64,000 nucleotides of DNA from Pseudonocardia abyssalis (lineage in GTDB: Bacteria > Actinomycetota > Actinomycetes > Mycobacteriales > Pseudonocardiaceae): NCBI RefSeq assembly GCF_019263705.2, contig NZ_JADQDK010000001.1, forward strand, positions 2,046,001 to 2,110,000, written 5' to 3'. The notes under the pieces were generated by a model. That model saw nothing but the letters and a program-made list of their open reading frames with translations. It did no database searches and was not told where the DNA came from. Position 1 is the first letter of the stretch. Each line of letters starts with the position of its first letter. Shown in pieces: positions 8,363-15,360 of this stretch. The position numbers and the translations under genes were made by a program.

Positions 8363-8767
8363 ATGAGCCCCGAGACCCAGCCCGTCCTCGAGACCGCTGC
8401 CGGCCCGGTCCCCACGGCCGACGCTCCCGCCGAGCCCGAGAAGCGGCGCCGCGGCCGGCCGAAGGGCTCCAGCTCCACCGCCCGCACCACGCGCGTGGTC
8501 GAGCTGACGCTCACGGTCAGCGGCACCGCCGACGGCGAGTGGCAGGCCGAGCTCAAGCAGGGCACCACCTGGCTCACCCGGGGTCTGCCGGTCAGCGCCG
8601 CCGCCGTGTCCCGCGCGGCCGCCGAGCTGCACGCCGAGGTCGCCGGACCGATCGACGCCGTGATCGGCGCGGCGCGCGAGCAGCGGGCAGCCCGCGTCGC
8701 GACGCTGGAGGCCGAGCTGGAGCAGGCGCGCAAGGCACTCGCCGAGATGGACGAGCCCGCCCCGTAA
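8363..8767 (+). CDS. Small basic protein with AT-hook-like motif
   Basis: 134 residues from ATG 8363, preceded by a GAGAGGGA ribosome site. After an acidic/Pro N-terminus, residues 29-38 read RRRGRPKGSS, an R-G-R-P AT-hook core of the kind that enters the DNA minor groove. The middle (VVELTLTVSGTADGEWQAEL) looks like a small beta sheet, followed by helices ending in a short charged coil (ARVATLEAELEQARKALAEM). It may be a nucleoid-binding protein restricted to actinomycetes, but this is inferred from the motif. A LexA-like box lies 49 bp upstream, hinting at induction by DNA damage. The next gene starts 11 bp later and may be cotranscribed. Confidence 0.8.
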   Translation: MSPETQPVLETAAGPVPTADAPAEPEKRRRGRPKGSSSTARTTRVVELTLTVSGTADGEWQAELKQGTTWLTRGLPVSAAAVSRAAAELHAEVAGPIDAVIGAAREQRAARVATLEAELEQARKALAEMDEPAP

Positions 8768-8778
8768 CCTCTTCAGAC

Positions 8779-10194
8779 GTGCCCATCGACCCCGCCGACC
8801 TGGAGACCTGCCTGCGGGTGCTCGACCAGGTCACCGACCTCGATCCCGAGCACCCCGACTCCGTCGCGATCCGGCGGGCGACGGCCGGGATCTGGAAGTC
8901 CGTCAAGCTCGCCCGCCGCCACGCCAAGCGCGACGCCGTGGCCGCCGCCGACGACGCCGTCACCGCGGCCACCGCCACCGGGGCGCCGGGGCGCATCGAC
9001 GACGAGACCGCCGGGCTGCCGCTGGTCTCGAGCGCGGTCGGCGCGAGTGCGGGCACGCTGCTGCGCTCGCGGGCCTGCTACACCTGCAAGCGCCGGTTCA
9101 CCGTCGTCGACGCCTTCTACCACCAGCTCTGCCCGCCGTGCGCCGCGCTGAACCACTCACGCCGCGACGCCCGCACCGACCTCACCGGCCGCCGCGCCCT
9201 GCTCACCGGGGGCCGCGCGAAGATCGGCATGTACATCGCGCTGCGGCTGCTCCGCGACGGCGCGCACACCACGATCACCACCCGCTTCCCGCACGACGCC
9301 GTGCGCCGCTTCTCCGCGATGGACGACAGTGCCGACTGGCTGCACCGGCTCCGCGTCGTCGGCGTCGACCTGCGCGACCCGGCGCAGGTGGTCGCGCTCG
9401 CCGACACCGTGGCTGCGCAGGGCCCGCTGGACATCCTGGTCAACAACGCCGCCCAGACCGTCCGCCGCTCCCCCGGCTCGTACTCCGCACTGGTCGAGGC
9501 CGAGCGCGCCGCGCTGCCGGAGACGCCGGTCGAGGTGATCACCTTCGACCACGTGAGCGACGCCCACCCGGCGGCGCTCGCGGGGAGCCTGGAGCAGCAG
9601 AACCCCCATGCCGTCACCGAGCTCGCGCTCGCGGCGCGGTCCGCGTCACCGGAGCGGATCGCCGCCGGCACCGCGATCGACGCAGGCGGCCTGCTGCCCG
9701 ACACCGCGCCGGTGAACAGCTGGACCCAGCACGTCGACGAGATCGACCCCCTGGAGCTGCTCGAGGTGCAGCTGTGCAACCAGACCGCGCCGTTCATCCT
9801 GATCAGCCGCCTGCGCCCGGCGATGGCCGCCGCGGCCGCGCGCCGCAAGTACGTCGTGAACGTCAGCGCGATGGAGGGGCAGTTCAGCCGCGCGTACAAG
9901 GGGCCGGGCCACCCGCACACGAACATGGCCAAGGCCGCGCTGAACATGCTGACGCGTACCAGCTCCGGGGAGATGCTGGAGTCCGACGGCATCCTGATGA
10001 CCGCCGTCGACACCGGCTGGATCACCGACGAGCGCCCGCACCCCACCAAGCTGCGCCTGGCCGAGGAGGGCTTCCACGCCCCCCTCGACCTGGTCGACGG
10101 CGCCGCGCGCGTCTATGACCCGATCGTCCGGGGCGAGGCGGGCGAGGACGTCCACGGGTGCTTCCTCAAGGACTACGCACCGACCAACTGGTGA
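8779..10194 (+). CDS. SDR-family oxidoreductase with N-terminal Cys4 domain
   Basis: 471 residues from GTG 8779. Residues 1-95 are a helical region; residues 96-125 hold CYTCKRR...CPPC, a Cys-x2-Cys pair repeated after about 18 residues, probably a zinc ribbon. The short-chain dehydrogenase domain follows: ALLTGGRAKIGMYIAL (cofactor loop), LDILVNNAAQTVRR, and KYVVNVSAMEGQF (active-site Ser). The usual Tyr-x3-Lys is not standard: the Lys lies in HPHTNMAKAALNML with Thr where Tyr is expected, though a Tyr sits further upstream in AYKGPG. The substrate is unknown. It is convergent with glgX, only 7 bp away, and may be cotranscribed with the small basic protein. Confidence 0.85.
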   Translation: MPIDPADLETCLRVLDQVTDLDPEHPDSVAIRRATAGIWKSVKLARRHAKRDAVAAADDAVTAATATGAPGRIDDETAGLPLVSSAVGASAGTLLRSRACYTCKRRFTVVDAFYHQLCPPCAALNHSRRDARTDLTGRRALLTGGRAKIGMYIALRLLRDGAHTTITTRFPHDAVRRFSAMDDSADWLHRLRVVGVDLRDPAQVVALADTVAAQGPLDILVNNAAQTVRRSPGSYSALVEAERAALPETPVEVITFDHVSDAHPAALAGSLEQQNPHAVTELALAARSASPERIAAGTAIDAGGLLPDTAPVNSWTQHVDEIDPLELLEVQLCNQTAPFILISRLRPAMAAAAARRKYVVNVSAMEGQFSRAYKGPGHPHTNMAKAALNMLTRTSSGEMLESDGILMTAVDTGWITDERPHPTKLRLAEEGFHAPLDLVDGAARVYDPIVRGEAGEDVHGCFLKDYAPTNW

Positions 10195-10201
10195 TCACGA
10201 A

Positions 10202-12325
10202 TCAGTAGCGGCACTGCAGCACCTGCATCGCCCGCGCCGGGATCCGGACCCGACCCCCCGGCGACGGGTGGCGGCGCCGGGCGTTGGCCAGCAGCGGGTC
10301 GGCGGTGTCGACGACGACCTGCCACGCCCGCCCGTAGGACTCGTCGGGCAGCGTGAACTGGACCTGCTGGTGGTGGGCGTTGATCAGCAGCAGGAACGAG
10401 TCGTCGACGATCTGCTCGCCGAGGTCGTCGCGCTCGGGGATGCCCTTGCCGTTGAGGTACACCCCGATGCTGCGGGTGCCCGAGTTCCAGTCCTCGTCGG
10501 ACATCTGCTGCCCGTCGGGCCGCAGCCACGCGATGTCCTCGATGCTGGACCCGGTGATCGCGCGCCCCTGGAAGAACCGCCTGCGCCGGAACACCGGGTG
10601 CGCCTGGCGGAGCTTCGCCACGCCCGCGGCGAACTCGGTGAGCACCTCGTGCTCGCGCGCGTCCTCCCAGTCGACCCAGGCGATCTCGGTGTCCTGGCAG
10701 TAGACGTTGTTGTTGCCGTGCTGGGTGCGGGAGAGCTCGTCGCCGTGGGAGATCATCGGGACGCCCTGGCTCAGCAGCAGGGTCGCGAGGAAGTTGCGCT
10801 TCTGCCGCTCGCGCAGCACGTTGACCTCGGCCGACTCGCTCGGCCCCTCCTCCCCGCAGTTCCACGAGCGGTTGTGGCTCTCGCCGTCGTTGTTGTCCTC
10901 GCCGTTGGCCTCGTTGTGCTTCTCGTTGTAGGACACGAGGTCGTTGAGCGTGAACCCGTCGTGCGCGGTGACGAAGTTGATCGAGGCGATGGGGCGGCGA
11001 CTGTCGGCCTCGTAGAGGTCGGAGCTGCCGGTGAAGCGGGCCGCGAACTCGCCGATGCCGCCCGGCTCGCCGCGCCAGAAGTCGCGCACGGTGTCGCGGT
11101 AGCGGCCGTTCCACTCCGTCCACAGCGGCGGGAAGCCACCGACCTGATACCCGCCGTCGCCGACGTCCCAGGGCTCCGCGATCAGCTTGACCTGGCTGAC
11201 GATCGGGTCCTGGTTGACGAGGTCGAAGAACGCGGAGAGGCGGTCGACCTGGTGGAACTCCCGGGCCAGCGACGACGCGAGGTCGAACCGGAACCCGTCG
11301 ACGTGCATCTCGGTGACCCAGTAGCGCAGCGAGTCCATGATCAGCCGCAGCGACTCGTGGTGACGGACGTTGAGGCTGTTGCCGGTGCCGGTGGTGTCGA
11401 AGTAGTACTTCTCGTCACCGTCGACGAGGCGGTAGTACGCCTGGTTGTCGACACCGCGGAAGGACAGTGTCGGGCCGAGGTGGTTGCCCTCCGCGGTGTG
11501 GTTGTAGACGACGTCGAGGATCACCTCGATGCCCGCGCGGTGCAGCGAGCGCACCATCGTCTTGAACTCCTGCACCTGCTCGCCGCGGGTGCCGAAGCAG
11601 GCGTAGCCGTTGTGCGGGGCGAAGAAGCCGATGGTGTTGTAGCCCCAGTAGTTGCGCAGGCCCTTGTCGTCGAGCGTGGAGTCGTGCACGAACTGGTGCA
11701 CCGGCATCAGCTCCAGCGCGGTCACCCCGAGGGACTGCAGGTGCCGGATCATCGCCGGGTGCGCGAGCCCCGCGTAGGTGCCGCGGACGTCGTCGGGGAC
11801 GTCGGGGTGGCGCATCGTCATCCCCTTGACGTGCGCCTCGTAGATGACGGTCTCGTGGTACGGGATCTTCAGCGGGCGGTCGTCGGCCCAGTCGAAGTAG
11901 GGGTTCACGACCACCGAGGTGGCGGCGTACGGGGCGGAGTCGGCCTCGTTGTAGGAGTCCGGGTCGCCGAAGTGGTAGCCGAACAGGGCCTCGTCCCACG
12001 TGTTCTCCCCGTCGACGGCCTTCGCGTACGGGTCGAGCAGCAGCTTCGCCGGGTTGCAGCGCAGTCCGGACGCGGGATCGTGCGGGCCGTGCACGCGGTA
12101 GCCGTAGCGCTGGCCCGGGCCGCAGCGCGGGAGGTACCCGTGCCACACCAGCCCGTCGCGCTCGGGCAGCGCCAGCCGCGTCTCGACCCCGGCGTCGTCG
12201 ACGAGGCACAGCTCGATGTGGTGGGCGACCTCCGAGAAGATCGCGAAGTTGGTGCCGCCACCGTCGTAGGTGGCACCGAGGGGATAGGGCTTACCGGGCC
12301 AGATGTGCACGAGGCATCCCACCAC
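10202..12325 (-). CDS. glgX: Glycogen debranching enzyme GlgX
   Basis: GH13 glycogen debranching enzyme (isoamylase type), which removes alpha-1,6 branches during glycogen breakdown. 707 residues, normal for the family. The N-terminal CBM48-like domain begins IWPGKPYPLGATYDGGGTNF. The catalytic barrel shows ILDVVYNHTAEGNHLGPTLS, the nucleophile in GFRFDLASSLAREF, the acid/base in LIAEPWDVGDGGYQVGG, and NFVTAHDGFTLNDLVSYNEK. Possible GTG starts lie at 12325, 12322 and 12310; the last, giving VHIWPGK, is closest to family starts. It stands alone on this strand; the DUF4333 gene lies just upstream in the same direction (21 bp), so they could be cotranscribed. Confidence 0.95.
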   Translation of the reverse strand: MVGCLVHIWPGKPYPLGATYDGGGTNFAIFSEVAHHIELCLVDDAGVETRLALPERDGLVWHGYLPRCGPGQRYGYRVHGPHDPASGLRCNPAKLLLDPYAKAVDGENTWDEALFGYHFGDPDSYNEADSAPYAATSVVVNPYFDWADDRPLKIPYHETVIYEAHVKGMTMRHPDVPDDVRGTYAGLAHPAMIRHLQSLGVTALELMPVHQFVHDSTLDDKGLRNYWGYNTIGFFAPHNGYACFGTRGEQVQEFKTMVRSLHRAGIEVILDVVYNHTAEGNHLGPTLSFRGVDNQAYYRLVDGDEKYYFDTTGTGNSLNVRHHESLRLIMDSLRYWVTEMHVDGFRFDLASSLAREFHQVDRLSAFFDLVNQDPIVSQVKLIAEPWDVGDGGYQVGGFPPLWTEWNGRYRDTVRDFWRGEPGGIGEFAARFTGSSDLYEADSRRPIASINFVTAHDGFTLNDLVSYNEKHNEANGEDNNDGESHNRSWNCGEEGPSESAEVNVLRERQKRNFLATLLLSQGVPMISHGDELSRTQHGNNNVYCQDTEIAWVDWEDAREHEVLTEFAAGVAKLRQAHPVFRRRRFFQGRAITGSSIEDIAWLRPDGQQMSDEDWNSGTRSIGVYLNGKGIPERDDLGEQIVDDSFLLLINAHHQQVQFTLPDESYGRAWQVVVDTADPLLANARRRHPSPGGRVRIPARAMQVLQCRY

Positions 12326-12346
12326 CGCGGCGCCTCCCGTGCTCGG

Positions 12347-13045
12347 TCAGAGGACCTCGTATGTGACGCTTCCCGCCTCGTCGACGGCGACGGTCAGCTC
12401 CGCGGTGAGCGAGGGGTCGGCGAGGTTCACGGCTCCGCAGGGGATCGGCGTGCCCACCGCGTTGACCAGGACCGTCCGGGCCTCCGGGCTGCAGAGGACG
12501 GTGATCTGCTCGCCGATGTCGGCGCTGAGCAGTGCCGCGGTGGCCTCCTCCAGGTCGGCGACGAGCAGCGTGCGGTCGTGGAAGATCGTCAGGTTGCCCT
12601 GGTCGTCGTTCTGCCGGACGGTGTAGCCGAGCGGCTGGCCGTCGAGCGTCGCGGTGCAGGTGGTGCTGGCACCCACGACGACGTCGATCGTCTCCGGGCA
12701 GGCCACGTCGACCGGCACGATCCCGACCTCCTCCTGCGTGACGCGGACGATCTCGCTGCGGACGTCGTCCACGTCCAGTCGGCTCGGCGCGAGCACGAGC
12801 ACCACCGCGACGACACCGGCGCCGAGCAGGACCAGGACGCCGAGCACGACGCCGACGATCAGGCCCGTGCGGCGACGCGGTGGAGGTGGGGGCGCGGGCG
12901 GGCCCCACTGCTGCTGGGGCCGGAGGTTCTGGGCCGGCAGGTACTGGGCCGGCGGGTACTGGGCCGGCGGGTACTGGGCCGGCGGGTACTGGGCGGGGAT
13001 CGGGGGTCCGGCGAAGTGCGGGACGACGGTGGTGGGCTCGTGCAC
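12347..13045 (-). CDS. DUF4333 single-pass membrane protein with PPAQY repeats
   Basis: 232 residues. The GTG at 13045 has a well-placed AGGAG at 13052-13056. Residues 1-55 are cytoplasmic and low in complexity, with four PPAQY-type repeats then a Pro run. Residues 60-85 form one membrane helix (GLIVGVVLGVLVLLGAGVVA). The outer part carries a DUF4333 domain with paired Cys (VACPETIDVVVGASTTC), typical of actinobacterial secreted or anchored proteins, followed by a second beta-rich domain to residue 232 with two more Cys (LCSPEARTV, TPIPCGAV). Function unknown. A perfect hairpin lies just 5' of the ribosome site. Confidence 0.8.
   Translation of the reverse strand: MHEPTTVVPHFAGPPIPAQYPPAQYPPAQYPPAQYLPAQNLRPQQQWGPPAPPPPPRRRTGLIVGVVLGVLVLLGAGVVAVVLVLAPSRLDVDDVRSEIVRVTQEEVGIVPVDVACPETIDVVVGASTTCTATLDGQPLGYTVRQNDDQGNLTIFHDRTLLVADLEEATAALLSADIGEQITVLCSPEARTVLVNAVGTPIPCGAVNLADPSLTAELTVAVDEAGSVTYEVL
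12931..12990. repeat. Four tandem 15-bp repeats encoding PPAQY
   Basis: GGGCCGGCGGGTACT is repeated four times head to tail (the first copy has A for G at one position) inside the DUF4333 gene. Each copy encodes Pro-Pro-Ala-Gln-Tyr on the minus strand. The number of copies could vary by slippage. Confidence 0.9.
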
Positions 13046-13059
13046 GGTTGTCTCCTGGG

Positions 13060-13080
13060 GTCTCGGTGGTGGACCGAGAC
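13060..13080 (-). promoter_or_regulatory. Leader hairpin or operator before the DUF4333 gene
   Basis: GTCTCGGT (13060-13067) and ACCGAGAC (13073-13080) form a perfect 8-bp stem with a 5-nt loop, only a few bases 5' of the ribosome site for the start at 13045. No T-run follows on the minus strand, so I favour an operator or a translational control hairpin over a terminator. Confidence 0.45.
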
Positions 13081-13118
13081 AAACACTCGTCGCCGGGCGC
13101 CCTCCCGAGAACCGTGCT

Positions 13119-13135
13119 CCCCCGCCGGCCGGGGG
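13119..13135 (-). terminator. GC-rich hairpin after the CoA transferase gene
   Basis: CCCCCG and CGGGGG form a 6-bp stem around a CCGGC loop, starting 24 bp past the stop codon at 13159. It lacks a T-run, but actinomycete terminators often do. Confidence 0.4.
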
Positions 13136-13158
13136 TCGTACCAGCACCACCTGCTCCG

Positions 13159-14295
13159 TCAGGCCTCCCCGTCGAGCCAGGCCAGGATCGCGGAAGTGTG
13201 CTCGCCGACGGCGGGGATCGGGTCGAGCCGCGGCGGGCGGCCGGGCAGCGTGATCGGCGGGAGCAGGGTGCGCACCGGCCCGCCCGGTGAGTCGACGGTC
13301 ACCCAGCGGTCCCGGGCGGCGAGCTGCGGGTGCTCGAGCACCTCGGCGACCTCGCGGCGCCGCCCGTACGCGATCCGGGCCGCCGCGAGCCGGTCGACGA
13401 GCTCCGCACCGGTGAGGTCGGCGAGCACGGCGTCGATCTCGGCGTGCAGCGCGGGGCGGTGCTCGACGCGCCGCGCGCCGGTGTCGAAGCGCGGGTCGAC
13501 GGCGAGCCCGGGCCGCGCGAGCACGCCCGCGCAGAACGCGACCCACTCCCGCTCGTTCTGTATCCCGAGGACGATCTCGACGCCGTCACCGGCCCGGAAG
13601 GTGCCGTACGGGGCGATCGCGGCGTGGCTGGTGCCGGTCCGCGGCGGCGGCGCCCCGGTGCCGGCGGTGTACTGCAGCGGGAACCCCATCCACTCGACGA
13701 GGGCGTCGAACAGGCTGATCTCCACATGCGTGCCCGCGCCGGTGCGCTCGCGGTCGTACAGGGCTGCGAGGATGCCGGAGAACGCGTACATCCCGGCCCC
13801 GATGTCGGCGGCCGGGATGCCTGCCTTCGCGGGCTCGTCCGCGGTGCCGGTCACGGAGACGAGCCCGGCCTCGGACTGGATCAGCAGGTCGTAGGCCTTC
13901 GCGTCGCGGTAGGGGCCGTCGGGGCCGTAGCCGGAGATCGAGCAGGTGATCAGCCGCGGGTACCGGGCGCGCAGGTGGTCGGCGCCCAGGCCGAGGCGCT
14001 CGGCGGCCCCGGGGGCGAAGTTCTGCACGAACACGTCGGCGCGCTCCAGCAGCCGGTGCACGGTGGCGGCGTCGGCCTTGAGGTCCACCGCCATCGACTC
14101 CTTCGACCGGTTCAGCCACACGAAGTGGCTCGACTGGCCGTGCACCGCGGTGTCGTAGGCCCGCGCGAAGTCACCCTCCCCGGGCCGCTCGACCTTGATG
14201 ACGCGCGCACCCAGCTCCGCCAGTTGGCGCGTGGCGAACGGCGCGGCGACCGCCTGCTCGCAGGAGACGACCAGGATTCCGTCGAGTGGCAGCAC
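13159..14295 (-). CDS. CaiB/BaiF-type CoA transferase (family III)
   Basis: 378-residue family III CoA transferase, which moves CoA between carboxylic acids; related enzymes act on carnitine, formate/oxalate, succinate or bile acids. The start LPLDGILVVSCEQAVAAPFA matches the conserved first strand. The catalytic Asp is expected in VDLKADAATVHRLLERADVF or nearby, and RLGLGADHLRARYPRLITCS and ISGYGPDGPYRDAKAYDLLI are strong family signatures. GTG 14295 is the only start before this conserved N-terminus; the ATG at 14303 is out of frame. No acyl-CoA partner gene is adjacent, so the substrate cannot be inferred. It is divergent from the siderophore-interacting protein across a 254-bp gap. Confidence 0.9.
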   Translation of the reverse strand: MLPLDGILVVSCEQAVAAPFATRQLAELGARVIKVERPGEGDFARAYDTAVHGQSSHFVWLNRSKESMAVDLKADAATVHRLLERADVFVQNFAPGAAERLGLGADHLRARYPRLITCSISGYGPDGPYRDAKAYDLLIQSEAGLVSVTGTADEPAKAGIPAADIGAGMYAFSGILAALYDRERTGAGTHVEISLFDALVEWMGFPLQYTAGTGAPPPRTGTSHAAIAPYGTFRAGDGVEIVLGIQNEREWVAFCAGVLARPGLAVDPRFDTGARRVEHRPALHAEIDAVLADLTGAELVDRLAAARIAYGRRREVAEVLEHPQLAARDRWVTVDSPGGPVRTLLPPITLPGRPPRLDPIPAVGEHTSAILAWLDGEA

Positions 14296-14509
14296 GACCT
14301 CATTGTCCTCTCCGAGATGATCGACGGCAGGCGCAGGCAGCCGTTCGCCGACGCGGGTGAGCTGCTCGCGACCCACCTCGAGCGCCGGGGCCACGGCGCC
14401 CGGAGCGCTCGCCGCGGAGCCACCCGCGGCCACCGACGACGGGCTCGCCGGCTCCCCGTGCCCCCGGTCGACGACGCCGTGCGTGTGCAGCGACACTCGG
14501 AGATCGAGG

Positions 14510-14527
14510 AGTAAGGTCGTCCTTACT
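14510..14527. promoter_or_regulatory. DtxR/IdeR-like iron box candidate
   Basis: AGTAAGG and CCTTACT form a perfect 7-bp inverted repeat around TCGT, 22 bp before the start of the siderophore-interacting protein. It resembles the TAAGG...CCTTA iron boxes bound by DtxR-family repressors (IdeR, DmdR), though the spacing differs slightly from the 19-bp consensus. The rest of the 14296-14549 gap shows no convincing gene. Confidence 0.5.
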
Positions 14528-14549
14528 TCCAGCGAGTAGGAGATCCCGC

Positions 14550-15341
14550 GTGTACGGACGAGTGGAGCACGTCGAGCAGCTGACCCCGCACCTGGTGCGC
14601 ATCGTGCTGGGAGGTGACGGCCTCGCCGGGTTCTCCGCGGGCGAGTTCACCGATCACTACGTCAAGCTGGCGTTCCCGCCACCGGACGCGCCGTACACGG
14701 TGCCGTTCGACCCCGCGGAGGTGCGCGCGACGCTGCCCCGCGAGCAGTGGCCGGTCCTGCGCACCTACACCGTGCGGTCCTGGGAGGACGGGAAGCTGAC
14801 GATCGACTTCGTCGTGCACGGCGACACGGGTGTCGCGGGGCCGTGGGCGCGGTCCGCGCAACCCGGCGACCTGCTCGCCCTGAGCGGCCCGGGCGGCGCC
14901 TTCGCCCCCGACCCCGATGCCGACTGGCACCTGATGGCCGGCGACGAGAGCGCGCTACCCGCCATCACCTCGTCGCTGACGCGCGTGCCCGAGGGGAAGC
15001 CGGTGCACGTCTTCCTCGAAGCCGACGGTCCGTCCGACGAGCTCCCGCTGTCCTCACCCGGCGACCTCCACGTCACCTGGTTGCACCGCGAGGCCGACCC
15101 CACGGTTCCCGACCTGCTCCTGCGCGCCGTCGAGAAGCTGGAGTTCCCGCACGGGCGGGTGTGCGCGTTCGTGCACGGCGAGGCCGTCGCCACGCGGGCG
15201 CTGCGCAAGCACCTGCTCGGTGAGCGGAACGTGCCGCAGGGCGACCTGTCGGTGTCGGGCTACTGGCGACGCACCTTCACCGAGGACGGCTGGCGGTCCA
15301 GCAAGGCGGAGTGGAACCAGGCGGTAGAGCAGGACGTGTGA
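14550..15341 (+). CDS. Siderophore-interacting protein (FAD-dependent ferric-siderophore reductase)
   Basis: 263-residue member of the SIP flavoprotein family, which reduces iron inside imported ferric siderophores in the cytoplasm using NAD(P)H. FAD-binding features: TDHYVKLAFPPP near residue 34 and the flavin motif VLRTYTVRSW near 70. The second domain contains LMAGDESALPAITSSL near 132-146, the usual GDEtAlPA signature, and HGEAVATRALRKHL with SVSGYWRRTFTEDGW near the end. GTG start at 14550 has a GTAGGAG site 8-14 bp upstream. No siderophore transport gene is adjacent, but a probable iron box overlaps the promoter, consistent with iron repression. A paralogue elsewhere is likely. Confidence 0.93.
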   Translation: MYGRVEHVEQLTPHLVRIVLGGDGLAGFSAGEFTDHYVKLAFPPPDAPYTVPFDPAEVRATLPREQWPVLRTYTVRSWEDGKLTIDFVVHGDTGVAGPWARSAQPGDLLALSGPGGAFAPDPDADWHLMAGDESALPAITSSLTRVPEGKPVHVFLEADGPSDELPLSSPGDLHVTWLHREADPTVPDLLLRAVEKLEFPHGRVCAFVHGEAVATRALRKHLLGERNVPQGDLSVSGYWRRTFTEDGWRSSKAEWNQAVEQDV

Positions 15342-15360
15342 CCCGCCGGCGTGTGACCGG

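Noticed and set aside
10115..13894. A 1259-codon plus-strand open frame
   Set aside because: It is the antisense of glgX, the DUF4333 gene and the CoA transferase gene; the real proteins on the minus strand have clear motifs.
14316..14514. A 65-codon plus-strand frame ending DDAVRVQRHSEIEE before the siderophore-interacting gene
   Set aside because: It has gene-like codons near its end but an Arg-rich, low-complexity middle, no family likeness and no ribosome site. I left the gap as non-coding.
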